Source of the DNA: Clostridium sp.
GTDB lineage: Bacteria > Bacillota > Clostridia > Lachnospirales > Lachnospiraceae
Length of the DNA stretch: 64,000 nucleotides
Direction of reading: 5' to 3'
NCBI GenBank assembly: GCA_031275405.1
Contig: JAISOV010000034.1
Coordinates: 1-64,000 of the forward strand
Position numbers and translations under genes: made by a program. Under the pieces are notes generated by a model. That model ran no database searches. It had not been told where the DNA came from and was given only the letters and a program-made list of their open reading frames with translations. The stretch's first letter is position 1. The number at the start of each line of letters is the position of its first letter. This document shows, in pieces, positions 42,903-52,818 of the stretch.

Positions 42903-44823
42903 AATCGTCGAATTCCTCCAATTCGCCGAAGCGCCCTCCATATGCCGCCTCCGCGACAATCGGGATTGAAAACGCCTCAAAAGGCTTCGTTTCCATACAG
43001 TTTTTAATATAAAAAACGGCTTCTTTCAGGCGGTTTTGGGGTAATTCAAACACCAATTCATCGTGAATTTGCAGGATAGGACAAAGCCAAGTCCGTTCGG
43101 AAAGCCCAAGGACAATCCTTCCCATAGCCAGTTTCAGGATGTCTGCCGCCGTGCCTTGAATGGGCGTGTTCATTGCTACTCGCTGATTGAAAGCCATGAT
43201 GTTCCAATTGGGCGAGGTGATACCGGGCAAAGCCCGCCGTCTGCCCAGCCACGTTTCCGTGTACTTTCTGAATTCCGCGCGTTTTTTCGTTTCCTCCTGC
43301 CAGCGGGAAAGTCTGGGATACCCGGCTTTCAGGTTGCGGATGATGGTCTCGCATTCGGCAAGGGAAACATCCAGTCCAGCTTTGAATTTCAGCGTTTTTT
43401 GCAGCCCCTTTGGGAACAAACCGAAAAATGTACCGAAATTGCAGTTCTTGGCAATGGTGCGCCGTTCCTTGTAGTTCGGCGCGTTTTTATCGGAGGCTTC
43501 TTCCAAAGGAATTTTGTAGATGACAGCGGTGGTCAGGGCATGGATATCCCCGCCGGAACGGTAAGTTTCCAGCATCTTTTCGTCTTTGCAGTAGAACGCG
43601 CCGACGCGCAGTTCAATCTGGGAAAAGTCCAGCGACAGCAGGATTTTTCCCTCTGGGGCAGTGATGAAGTTACGCACTCCGATGTCATCTGCACCGGCGC
43701 GGGGCATATTCTGGCAGTTCGGATTTTTAGAAGCAAAGCGCCCTGTTTCCGTCGCAAGGGGCATCAGATCAGGATGGATGCGCCCGGTGGCATTGTTGAC
43801 ATAGCGCAAATATCCGTCGATGTAAGTGGATTTAATCTTGCCCCAATGCCGGTAGTCCTGCACCAGTTCAAACAGCCGCACCAGTTCGGGGCGCTCCTTC
43901 TGGCAATGCTCCTTCAGCAGAATCAACGCCTCATCGTCCAGCGCATCCTGTTCTTTTGCGGTCTGCTTAACCTTTGGTAGCTTCAGACGGTCGAACAGAT
44001 ATTTTTTGAAAGCGGCTGTGCTGGCGTTTGCGCCGATGGAGATATCTCCAATGATGAAGGCGATATCCTTCCGAAGCTGGGTCAGCTTTTCCTCCGCTTC
44101 CTTGCTTTTCTCTTCCATGAGAGTGCGGTCGAGGGGAAGTCCGTTATATCGCATGATGCCCACATACACGGCGGTGGGCGATTCGATTTTTTCCACTACA
44201 TAGCGATGCTTGGGCAGGAAGCGGTCAAACCAGCCGTTCAGCAGATGATACAGTCGCAGAGCATAATCCGAGTCGGCACAAGCGTACCGCACGGTTTTCT
44301 CGGACTTCGGGTCGAGTTCATCAAAATGCAAGCCGCCCACGGTGTCCGAATAGGACGGCAGCTGCTCATGGAAATACTCCGGCACAAGGGTTTTCAGACC
44401 GCAGTCGCCGAGGGAACGGAGTTCTTTCTCATTTTTATACACCAGCTGCGCCGCCGCGATGGTATCGTAGCACGGCTCCTGAACCACAATGCCCCGTGCA
44501 TAGAGAAATTGACTCTCGAAGGCGAGGTTGTGGGCGATTTTAGTGACGGACGCGCCGGTGAAAAAATCAGCCAGCCACGCCCAGATTTCTGTCAGTCCTT
44601 CAGCATTCTGTCCCACACGGTGAGCGATGGGCAAATACACACCGCTGCCTTCGGCAACCGAAAAGCTGATCCCGACAATATGGGATTTATGGGCATCCAA
44701 TGCGGCTTTATCTTCATTCCTGTATTTTTCGTCCGGCGCGGTTTCGAAGTCGAAAGCGACGAGGGGTGCGCTGGACAGATAGGTTTGTAATTGCTGTAGG
44801 GTATAAATGGATTTATACAGCAT
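42892..44823 (-). CDS. DNA polymerase, family A (PolI-like)
   Basis: A 643-residue replicative polymerase. The 3'-5' exonuclease begins with VAFDFETAPD near 23-32, with the later A-D-S-D-Y-A motif intact. Polymerase motif A is LSLDFSQIELR, motif B lies around NFGTFFGLFPKG, and motif C is QIHDELVFE near 600. There is no 5' nuclease domain, as in phage enzymes. ATG 44823 has AAAGGAGG; the frame opens three to eight codons earlier without a better start. Confidence 0.94.
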   Translation of the reverse strand: MLYKSIYTLQQLQTYLSSAPLVAFDFETAPDEKYRNEDKAALDAHKSHIVGISFSVAEGSGVYLPIAHRVGQNAEGLTEIWAWLADFFTGASVTKIAHNLAFESQFLYARGIVVQEPCYDTIAAAQLVYKNEKELRSLGDCGLKTLVPEYFHEQLPSYSDTVGGLHFDELDPKSEKTVRYACADSDYALRLYHLLNGWFDRFLPKHRYVVEKIESPTAVYVGIMRYNGLPLDRTLMEEKSKEAEEKLTQLRKDIAFIIGDISIGANASTAAFKKYLFDRLKLPKVKQTAKEQDALDDEALILLKEHCQKERPELVRLFELVQDYRHWGKIKSTYIDGYLRYVNNATGRIHPDLMPLATETGRFASKNPNCQNMPRAGADDIGVRNFITAPEGKILLSLDFSQIELRVGAFYCKDEKMLETYRSGGDIHALTTAVIYKIPLEEASDKNAPNYKERRTIAKNCNFGTFFGLFPKGLQKTLKFKAGLDVSLAECETIIRNLKAGYPRLSRWQEETKKRAEFRKYTETWLGRRRALPGITSPNWNIMAFNQRVAMNTPIQGTAADILKLAMGRIVLGLSERTWLCPILQIHDELVFELPQNRLKEAVFYIKNCMETKPFEAFSIPIVAEAAYGGRFGELEEFDDYEE

Positions 44824-44937
44824 AATTCGCCTCCTTTGACACAATGCCTAAGTATATTCATATGACGAAAGAGGCGTGAAAAAATGTTGTCCATGTGTAA
44901 TTGCGGCAGAATTTTCTGTTTTTCACGTTTTGATGTC

Positions 44938-44966
44938 TTGCATTCTGATACACCATATGTTATACT
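44938..44966 (+). promoter_or_regulatory. promoter of the HTH gene and defence island
   Basis: TTGCAT (44938-44943) and TATACT (44961-44966) are 17 bases apart, 19 bases before the HTH start. It lies in the divergent gap between the PolI gene and the island. Confidence 0.65.
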
Positions 44967-44984
44967 ATATGATGGAGGTGATGT

Positions 44985-45203
44985 ATGTTGACTATCAGTG
45001 AAGCACTAAAAGTGATTCGACAAGAACTAAACATCTCTCAAGAAACCCTCGCAAGAGATTTGAATGTAAGTTATGGAACACTCAATCGCTGGGAGAACAA
45101 TAAAGTGAAGCCCAGCCGATTAGCAATGGACAAGATAAAGGCATACTGCGCCGAAAATGGCATTACCAGCGAAATTCGAGAAGAGTTAGAAAAATACAGA
45201 TGA
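44985..45203 (+). CDS. HTH (Xre-like) regulator
   Basis: A 72-residue protein that is almost entirely a Cro/CI-type helix-turn-helix (LNISQETLARDLNVSYGTLNRWENNKVKPS near 15-44). The start ATG 44985 has GGAGGTG four bases upstream. It precedes the defence operon and may control it. Confidence 0.85.
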   Translation: MLTISEALKVIRQELNISQETLARDLNVSYGTLNRWENNKVKPSRLAMDKIKAYCAENGITSEIREELEKYR

Positions 45204-45290
45204 AATTGTTGCAAAATGGTGAGAATGGGCAAACACCACCAAATGAACAACAAAGAGTCCAGTTAATAAGAAAGAGGGGGCGGGGTTATT

Positions 45291-45536
45291 ATGGCGCAGA
45301 TTGATCTATCAAGAACAAAAAGGATTGATAAGAATCGGAATGTAGTGCATGATAAAGTGTCTTGCACCTACACGGCATTTGAAAATGCAGGTAATAAATA
45401 TATACAAATTGATACATATGGACGCGTGGAGCGAGAAACACCTGAAAAATTAAGCCAATCTTTGCAGTTTGACAAGGAGTCAGCTAAGTTCCTTGTTGAT
45501 TTACTGATCAGGGAGTTCAATTTGAACTTGATGTAG
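45291..45536 (+). CDS. small protein of the defence island
   Basis: An 81-residue protein (MAQIDLSRTKRIDKNRNVVHD at the start, E-S-A-K-F-L-V-D-L-L-I near the end) lying 33 bases before the MORC gene, with GAGGGGGCGGGG before ATG 45291. I recognise no family. Its constant position before a MORC-type ATPase could make it a part of the system, but this is an inference. Confidence 0.6.
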   Translation: MAQIDLSRTKRIDKNRNVVHDKVSCTYTAFENAGNKYIQIDTYGRVERETPEKLSQSLQFDKESAKFLVDLLIREFNLNLM

Positions 45537-45569
45537 TAGAGAAAGAGGAAAGGAGTTGTTAGGCATAAC

Positions 45570-47045
45570 ATGAGAACAGTTAATCTGCCGCCCTATGCAC
45601 CGACACTAATTGAATCAACACGCGCCATCGGCTATACACTGGATGCGGCAATTGCTGATATCGTAGATAACAGCATCTCCGCCTCGGCTTCTTGCGTGGA
45701 TATTTTTTTCTTTCCAGTGGGAGATTCTTATATAGCGATTTTAGATGATGGTCAAGGGATGAATGCGGATGAACTTGAAAAAGCCATGCGTTACGGCAGC
45801 CAAAACCCCAAGGAGAAACGAGATGCTGATGATTTAGGACGTTTCGGATTGGGCTTGAAAACGGCATCACTGTCACAATGCCGAACACTTACCGTCGTAA
45901 GTAAACAAAAAGGACATATTGAAGCTCGTTGTTGGGATATTGACCATGTTATTGAATCGTATGACTGGTCACTTATAGCTTTCGATTCCGAAGAAGAAAT
46001 AAACGCGATTCCTCGTATTTCTGAGTTGAAGCAATTGGATTCTGGGACTCTTGTTGTTTGGCAAAATCTCGATAGACTAAAAGTTGGAGAAATAGATTTC
46101 AGCCGTTCTATGGCTAAAAAGATGGATGATGTCCGTTCTCATATTTCTCTTGTGTTTCACCGTTACATAAGTGGGGAGCCGGGATTAAAACGAATGCAAA
46201 TCAAAATGAATAATACCATCGTTGAACCCGCAGACCCGTTTCTTTCCAAAAGAAACACTCAAGTCATGGCTGATGAAATTCTCAACATAGAAGGTTCAAA
46301 GGTTTTGGTACGCCCATATATTTTGCCTCATATATCAAACTTGAGCAATGAAGAAATTTCCGCTCTTGGAGGCAAAGAAGGGCTTCGTAAGTGTCAGGGG
46401 TTTTATATATACAGAAACAAGCGGCTCCTTGTATGGGGAACTTGGTTCAGAATGATGCATCAAGCCGAGCTTTCGAAGCTGGCGCGTGTTCAGGTAGATA
46501 TACCGAATGAGTTGGATGACCTATGGACGCTTGACATAAAGAAATCAACTGCTATGCCACCGGAAGAAGTGAGAAATAATCTTACTTCCGTAATCGAGCG
46601 GCTTGCAGAACATAGCAAGCGCACATGGGTATTTCGTGGAAAAAAAGAAACGCAAGATTCAGTAGTCCATGTTTGGCAACGTTTTAAGGGAAAACAGGGC
46701 GGATCGTATTATGCCATAAATCGAGATCATCCGTTGGTTGAAGTTTTCGTAGATTCTCCGCTACAGATGAAGCGAAATATCGAAAACCTTTTGAAAGCAA
46801 TTGAGACGGGGCTTCCGTTGAGTTCGCTTTATTTAGACTTAAACTCAGACAAGCCCATTGAAAACGATGTCGACACTCCCCAGCAGGAAGTGGAAGTGTT
46901 ATTGCAGGGATTACTATCTCAAATAACAACGAATGCTGGCAAAAAAGAATTACTTGATAGACTCGCTGTTTCTGAGCCGTTTATCAGCTTTCCTAAACTT
47001 ATTGAAAAATACCGGATTGGAGGCAATATAAATGGCAACAACTAA
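45570..47045 (+). CDS. MORC-like GHKL ATPase of the defence operon
   Basis: A 491-residue protein with a GHKL ATP-binding domain: N box DAAIADIVDNSISA near 26-39, G1 motif LDDGQGM near 58, and G2 motif GRFGLGLKTASL near 90-101. A transducer-like domain follows, containing a K-S-T segment (LDIKKSTAMPPE) that in this fold often contacts ATP. It matches the bacterial MORC-related ATPases found in operons with Z1, AIPR and methylase genes. It overlaps the Z1 gene by 14 bases. Confidence 0.85.
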   Translation: MRTVNLPPYAPTLIESTRAIGYTLDAAIADIVDNSISASASCVDIFFFPVGDSYIAILDDGQGMNADELEKAMRYGSQNPKEKRDADDLGRFGLGLKTASLSQCRTLTVVSKQKGHIEARCWDIDHVIESYDWSLIAFDSEEEINAIPRISELKQLDSGTLVVWQNLDRLKVGEIDFSRSMAKKMDDVRSHISLVFHRYISGEPGLKRMQIKMNNTIVEPADPFLSKRNTQVMADEILNIEGSKVLVRPYILPHISNLSNEEISALGGKEGLRKCQGFYIYRNKRLLVWGTWFRMMHQAELSKLARVQVDIPNELDDLWTLDIKKSTAMPPEEVRNNLTSVIERLAEHSKRTWVFRGKKETQDSVVHVWQRFKGKQGGSYYAINRDHPLVEVFVDSPLQMKRNIENLLKAIETGLPLSSLYLDLNSDKPIENDVDTPQQEVEVLLQGLLSQITTNAGKKELLDRLAVSEPFISFPKLIEKYRIGGNINGNN

Positions 47046-49785
47046 AGCGGAGCCACTGGAAGGAATTATTACAACTGCGATAAACTCAGAGTATCCAGAT
47101 GTGCCTCCAACTGAAGCGGTTTTTGATGAAAAAGTTGAAATTCTTCGGCAATCTATGGCTGTTTTATATCCAGTCACAGACGAGGAGTTTGCTGAAATAA
47201 AGCGTAAACTTAAGGCGAACATAGTTGTTCAGATGGATTTGGGTGTTCTTATTAAAGATCGTCAACAACATCTGCCGTGGCTTTCTGCACGTCGTGAATC
47301 TTTGGACTTTTTCTTTTGGAATAGATACAAAACCTATTTAGAGCAAGTAAAGCATTGGAACCCTCGTGTAACAGGCAACCTCGGACGTGTTTCTGATGAG
47401 ATCGTTGATTATCTCGGCGATCCAAAAAGTGACACTTCGTTCCAACGACGCGGTCTTGTGCTTGGCGATGTTCAGTCGGGTAAAACCGCAAACTATACAG
47501 CCATATGTAACAAGGCGGCAGATACTGGTTATCGTGTCATTATTATTCTCGCGGGAACGATGGAAAATTTACGCCAGCAAACACAAGAGCGACTTGATGC
47601 CGAGTTCTCCGGAAGAATGAGCCAGTATCTCCTCGATCCAAAACAGGAGATTGAAAATGTGCCTGTCGGTGTTGGTAAATATGGTCAAGAGAAACAAATC
47701 GCTACATTTACATCGGTTACAAAAGATTTCGATAAAAATATCCTTCGTGCTTTAAAGCTATCGCTTCATAATGTGAATACCACTGTTCTTTTTGTTATCA
47801 AAAAGAACAAAAGTATCCTTAATAACCTGATCAAATGGCTTAAGAGCAATAATTTAGATGCCAGGGGAGCTATCAACCTTCCGATGCTCTTGATTGACGA
47901 TGAGGCAGATAACGCCTCCGTAAACACAAAAAAAGACGACGAAGATCCGACGGCAATTAACGATGCTATTCGTCGGCTCTTGAAACTGTTTCGGCAAGCC
48001 TCTTATCTTGGAATAACGGCTACGCCATATGCAAACATTTTCATTAACCCCGAAACGGAAACAGAAATGCAGGGAGATGATTTATTTCCCAGAGATTTTA
48101 TATATTCACTGGCACCGCCAACAAATTACATTGGTGCAGAAAATATATTCGGTGAACAGGCTCAGTTTTCTAACGCTTTGCAAGAAATACATCCGCAAGA
48201 AATGGATGCCTTTTTCCCGTTTAATCATAAAAAAGACCTTGTAGTGGATGACTTACCCCCCAGTATGAAAGAAGCAATGGCATATTTCCTCTTGGTAAAT
48301 GGGATTCGCGATATGCGGGGCGACATCAAAGAACACCGTTCCATGATGATCCATGTCAGCCGATTTACTGATGTTCAGAATCATATTAGCGCGTTGGCTC
48401 ACAACTGGGTTGAAAATATGCGGTCAGACCTTCGTAATTTTGCATCTTTATCTGAACTTGAGAGTGATAAAATCAATAATATCTCCTTCCTGAAAGCAGT
48501 ATGGCAAAAACACGGTTTGTCAGAAAAGGCAGGAATTAATGGCGTTCCGATGTCATGGCATAGGTTTTTATCAGAATACCTCTTCAAGGCAGTTGCTCCT
48601 GTTGTAGTCCGTGCTGTGAACCAGAAAAACAGCTCTGCAGGCTTGGATTATTATAGTCATCGTGACGATGGGCTTCGCGTTATAGCGGTCGGCGGCAATA
48701 GCCTTTCGCGTGGGCTTACGCTTGAAGGGTTATGCGTGAGTTACTTCTATCGCCGTTCGCAAATGTACGACACACTTCTTCAGATGGGGCGTTGGTTTGG
48801 TTATCGTCCGGGTTATGATGATTTGTTCAAGATTTGGATTAGCATCGAAGCCATTGATTGGTATGGTTACATAACCGCAGCCGCCGAAGAATTAAAATTG
48901 GAAATTACTCGAATGAAGGATGCTAACCAGACGCCGATGGAGTTTGGTTTAAAGGTTCGCCAAGATCCAGCTTCCCTTATAGTAACGGCAAGAAATAAAA
49001 TGCGTTCTGCAACATCTGTAAAACGCCCGATTACGGTATCCGGACGTTTGCTTGAAACTCCACGCTTAAGGGCAGACTCCAAATCGCTCAAAGAGAACGA
49101 AGAAACTTTCAGGGATTTTGTAGCTCGTTTGCCTGAAATGGGACAACGAGTTTCTCGTGATGGAATCAATTTATGGGAAGGTGTTAACAAAGATGAGATT
49201 CAACAGCTTATTCGCGACTTTAAAACACATCCTTGGCATTTGGCTTTTCAAGGAGCGGCACTGGCTGACTTTATTGAAGGTTGCTCTGATATAACCTCTT
49301 GGGATGTCGTAATTGCGGAAGGCTCTGGAGATGAAGTCACTCTTTCCTGTGGGGAAGCAACAATTGACATAAAGACCGAAAGCCGTATTGTCAAAGCTAC
49401 GAAAGAACAAATTAGCATCAGTGGCACTAAAGTTCGTGTAGGTGCTGGTGGTGTAGCTCGACTTGGATTAACGCAGAAACAAAAAGACGAAGCGGAAGAC
49501 AAATTCAGGAAAAGTAATAATAAAAAGCACGTTCCCGACAGTGCATATTTGAAAATCAATCGCAATCCAATTCTTATGCTTCATGTGGTTTCGGTTGATA
49601 GAATAAAAACGGATGCCCACGGTATTCTCAGAACACAGATTGATGAGGGATGCCAAGTACCTGATTATCTCTATGCTTTGGGAATAGGTATTCCAGAAAT
49701 AGGAACCGAACGGATTGCATACTACATGGTCAATATGGTTGAGCTTAAGAATTACTACGATGCCGAGGAGGATGAGGACGAATGA
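47032..49785 (+). CDS. Z1-domain superfamily II helicase
   Basis: A 917-residue ATPase. Walker A is LGDVQSGKTANYTA near 145-158 and motif II is LLIDDEADNAS near 285-295. The Z1 region carries VGGNSLSRGLTLEG near 554-567 and the arginine-finger motif MGRWFGYRPGY near 587-597. Z1 proteins couple to MORC ATPases and nucleases in restriction-like systems, probably translocating or unwinding target DNA. It overlaps both neighbours, so the operon is translationally coupled. Confidence 0.9.
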   Translation: MATTKAEPLEGIITTAINSEYPDVPPTEAVFDEKVEILRQSMAVLYPVTDEEFAEIKRKLKANIVVQMDLGVLIKDRQQHLPWLSARRESLDFFFWNRYKTYLEQVKHWNPRVTGNLGRVSDEIVDYLGDPKSDTSFQRRGLVLGDVQSGKTANYTAICNKAADTGYRVIIILAGTMENLRQQTQERLDAEFSGRMSQYLLDPKQEIENVPVGVGKYGQEKQIATFTSVTKDFDKNILRALKLSLHNVNTTVLFVIKKNKSILNNLIKWLKSNNLDARGAINLPMLLIDDEADNASVNTKKDDEDPTAINDAIRRLLKLFRQASYLGITATPYANIFINPETETEMQGDDLFPRDFIYSLAPPTNYIGAENIFGEQAQFSNALQEIHPQEMDAFFPFNHKKDLVVDDLPPSMKEAMAYFLLVNGIRDMRGDIKEHRSMMIHVSRFTDVQNHISALAHNWVENMRSDLRNFASLSELESDKINNISFLKAVWQKHGLSEKAGINGVPMSWHRFLSEYLFKAVAPVVVRAVNQKNSSAGLDYYSHRDDGLRVIAVGGNSLSRGLTLEGLCVSYFYRRSQMYDTLLQMGRWFGYRPGYDDLFKIWISIEAIDWYGYITAAAEELKLEITRMKDANQTPMEFGLKVRQDPASLIVTARNKMRSATSVKRPITVSGRLLETPRLRADSKSLKENEETFRDFVARLPEMGQRVSRDGINLWEGVNKDEIQQLIRDFKTHPWHLAFQGAALADFIEGCSDITSWDVVIAEGSGDEVTLSCGEATIDIKTESRIVKATKEQISISGTKVRVGAGGVARLGLTQKQKDEAEDKFRKSNNKKHVPDSAYLKINRNPILMLHVVSVDRIKTDAHGILRTQIDEGCQVPDYLYALGIGIPEIGTERIAYYMVNMVELKNYYDAEEDEDE

Positions 49786-50723
49786 GAATAACACCAGAAA
49801 TCCTTGAACGGCAGTGGAACAGCATCACATACACAAGCGGTGGTTTTCTGCAAATCGACACGCAACATCCACTTGAGTGGCATATTGGCTACCAGTCGAT
49901 CAGCCAAAGGACACTACTACTGGTAAGTGATACAGAAATCGGAGTTATTGAATCCTCAAAATCAATGATTGTTAGCCGTCGTAGGCGAGAATCTGACAAT
50001 CGCTGGACGCTCTCATTTGAATTGCTCAGAAACGAGCAACAAAGTGTATTTGCCATACTTTGCTGTGATATTATCGAGAATTCGCGCCCTGCGGCAAATG
50101 AAGCCGAAGCTCTTAAGCTGGTTATAAACAGATATAGACAATGGAGCAAACTGCTTGAGACTCAGCGAAGCGGTCTTATGGATGAGTATAGCCGCAAAGG
50201 TCTTCTCGGAGAGCTTTTGTTTTTGGAGGAGAGGATTAATTCGACACCATCAACTTTAATGGCGGTTCAAGGTTGGTCTGGTGCCGACAAAGCTGATCAG
50301 GACTTTATGTATCCTGATGGTTGGTTTGAAATAAAGAGCATAGGCACCTCGGCTACAAGCGTCACCATTTCATCTCTTGAACAGCTTGCTTGCAAAGATG
50401 CCGGAGAACTGGTTATTATTCGCATCGATAAAGTTGCCCCTGAAAGAACAGGAGCGGTATCGCTAAATGATCTTGTCCACAGAATCAGCGAAATCCTTGT
50501 CAGCAATGCCGATGCATTGGACTTGTTCCGTACAAAGCTAAATGAGTACGGCTACATTGATCTACAGGAGTATTCGGAACAGAAGTATTTTTGTTCGGGA
50601 ACGCAGCGATTCCAAGTGGATGAGGATTTTCCAAGGCTCACAGTGGCGAATGTGCCGACGCAAGTAACTTCGGCGCACTATGAATTAGATTTGCCAGCAC
50701 TGGCAAACTGGGAAAAGGAGTAA
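49782..50723 (+). CDS. PD-(D/E)XK-type protein (DUF4420-like)
   Basis: A 313-residue protein matching the putative PD-(D/E)XK family linked to Z1. The conserved core is GLLGELLFLE near 146-155, and the likely catalytic triad lies in DQDFMYPDGWFEIKSIG near 173-189 (Asp and E-x-K). It is the candidate nuclease of the system. It overlaps the Z1 stop by four bases. Confidence 0.85.
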   Translation: MRITPEILERQWNSITYTSGGFLQIDTQHPLEWHIGYQSISQRTLLLVSDTEIGVIESSKSMIVSRRRRESDNRWTLSFELLRNEQQSVFAILCCDIIENSRPAANEAEALKLVINRYRQWSKLLETQRSGLMDEYSRKGLLGELLFLEERINSTPSTLMAVQGWSGADKADQDFMYPDGWFEIKSIGTSATSVTISSLEQLACKDAGELVIIRIDKVAPERTGAVSLNDLVHRISEILVSNADALDLFRTKLNEYGYIDLQEYSEQKYFCSGTQRFQVDEDFPRLTVANVPTQVTSAHYELDLPALANWEKE

Positions 50724-50727
50724 AAAG

Positions 50728-52818
50728 ATGGACGCACAAGAATTTAGAAAAGACTTCCTCGAAGATATTAAAGCCGATGCCTTAGCATCCGGTGAGGGTT
50801 CTTGTGCCTCTTTTGTGTCCGCATTCGCTCGATATCTCCAAGAAGCCGATTTTCTTTTGGATTTTACATCTTCATATTTTGAAGGAACAGGCAAACAAAA
50901 CAGGAAGATCCGGGTCGACGGATACACCTACGATGAGTTTGATAAAACCATGAGCCTTGTCATTGCTGATTACGATGTTGCTGATGATGAGCGAGTTCTC
51001 GCTAAGACTCAGGCTGGGCAGTTACAGAACAGGCTAATCTACTTTATAGAAAATGCTCTGAACACGCAACTTCACAGAAATGTGGAGATGAGCCGCCCAT
51101 GTTCGGATTTGGTTGATTTGCTTCGTGAAAAGCGCAAAGAGATCCGTAAATATCAACTACTCGTTTTTACCACAGCAAACATCAGCTCAACCATTAAAAT
51201 CCTTGAGTCACCGGAAATTGATGGAGTACCGTCTGAATGCCAAATATGGGATGTTGAGCGTTTGTTCCAGCTTTGTGGCTCTGAAGCGGGAAGAAATATA
51301 ATTGAAATTGACTTCAAAGAATATTCAAGTAAGGGTATCCCTTGTTTGGAAGCCAGCGGAGCCGCAACGGATGATTTTGATAGTTACCTTTGCATAATTC
51401 CGGGAACGCTTCTCGCCGATATATACGACAGATACGGAAGTTCGTTGCTCGAAGGAAACGTGCGATCATTCCTATCGACCAAAGTCGCTGTGAACAAAAA
51501 AATCCGAACAACGATTTTGCAACAGCCAGAGCGTTTCTTCGCTTATAACAACGGTATCTCTGCTACAGCAATGGATGTTCAATTTGATCAAACAGAAAAC
51601 GGTATGTTTCTTGTCTCGGCAAAAGATTTCCAAATAATCAACGGCGGTCAAACGACAGCATCGCTTTCGAGTGCGAGATATAACTATAAGGATAAGGCAA
51701 ATCTTAATGTGATTTTTGTCCAGATGAAGCTGACGGTTATCAAGGGTTCATTGGAAGAGGAAGCCTCTACTACGCTTGTACAGAATATATCACGTTCTTC
51801 GAATAGCCAGAACAAAGTCAGTGATGCAGACTTTTTTTCGACACACCCATTTCATGTTCAAATGGAGCGTTGTTCCCAGCGGCTTGGTGCGAGAGGCACT
51901 GGCGGCTTGCAGTTTGAAACAAAATGGTTTTACGAGCGAGCGCGTGGGCAATACCTTCAGAAGCAGATGCGGATGACTCCGGGCGAGAAGAAGAAATTCT
52001 TGTTGCAAAATCCAAAGGATCAACTTATAACAAAAACAGATCTTGCAAAGGTGCGCAATACATGGGATGGGCTTCCGCACATTGTCAGCAAAGGCGCACA
52101 AACAAACTTTACTGAGTTTGCTCAAAAAATCAGCGATGCTTGGGAAAAAGATGACGGTCTTCTTTTTGGAGAAAAATACTTCCAAGAGTCGGCTGCTCTT
52201 TGCTTGTTGTTTCGATTCACCGAGAAAATGATCCCTCAACAAAGTTGGTATCAGCAAGGATATCGAGCCAATATCGTAACCTATACCATAGCCTTATTGC
52301 ATAAACTAATTAAAGATAAGTGTCCTAAGAAGGATTTTGACTTGATGGGGATTTGGAATCGTCAAGCCATACCCGTTGCCGTTCAGACTGCATTGGTTGA
52401 ACTGTCAGAACTTGTGTATGATAAGCTAACCGATCCTCAGCGCGGAGTTGAAAACGTAACTCAATGGTGCAAACGAGAAGGTTGTTGGAAAAGCGTTCAA
52501 GAAATCGAATATAACCTGCACGATGATATCGTGGACTGTTTAATAGGGCAGGAAGATATACGCGTTGTCGTGCGAGAAGCCAAAGCTGATCGCCGGATTG
52601 AATTAGACGCTGATGCCATGACAAAAGTGGTTGAAATAACTGCCACGCAATGGCGAAGCATAATGGCATTTGCAGTAGGCAAGAAGATGGTTTCGCCAGA
52701 AGAACTCACCGCCTTGCGAATTGCCTGCCAACTTCCGATGAAAGTGCCAACCCCGGCACAAAGCAGGAAATTGATTGTTTTGCTTGAAAAAATATACGAG
52801 GAGGGTTTTAAGCTGTGA
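50728..52818 (+). CDS. AIPR-family protein
   Basis: A 696-residue protein with the hallmarks of the AIPR (abortive phage infection) family: RFFAYNNGISATAMDV near 270-285 and FQIINGGQTTASLSSA near 300-315. The family was named from a plasmid phage-resistance protein and recurs in these operons, with a proposed nucleic-acid or sensing role. It overlaps the methylase start by four bases. Confidence 0.87.
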   Translation: MDAQEFRKDFLEDIKADALASGEGSCASFVSAFARYLQEADFLLDFTSSYFEGTGKQNRKIRVDGYTYDEFDKTMSLVIADYDVADDERVLAKTQAGQLQNRLIYFIENALNTQLHRNVEMSRPCSDLVDLLREKRKEIRKYQLLVFTTANISSTIKILESPEIDGVPSECQIWDVERLFQLCGSEAGRNIIEIDFKEYSSKGIPCLEASGAATDDFDSYLCIIPGTLLADIYDRYGSSLLEGNVRSFLSTKVAVNKKIRTTILQQPERFFAYNNGISATAMDVQFDQTENGMFLVSAKDFQIINGGQTTASLSSARYNYKDKANLNVIFVQMKLTVIKGSLEEEASTTLVQNISRSSNSQNKVSDADFFSTHPFHVQMERCSQRLGARGTGGLQFETKWFYERARGQYLQKQMRMTPGEKKKFLLQNPKDQLITKTDLAKVRNTWDGLPHIVSKGAQTNFTEFAQKISDAWEKDDGLLFGEKYFQESAALCLLFRFTEKMIPQQSWYQQGYRANIVTYTIALLHKLIKDKCPKKDFDLMGIWNRQAIPVAVQTALVELSELVYDKLTDPQRGVENVTQWCKREGCWKSVQEIEYNLHDDIVDCLIGQEDIRVVVREAKADRRIELDADAMTKVVEITATQWRSIMAFAVGKKMVSPEELTALRIACQLPMKVPTPAQSRKLIVLLEKIYEEGFKL

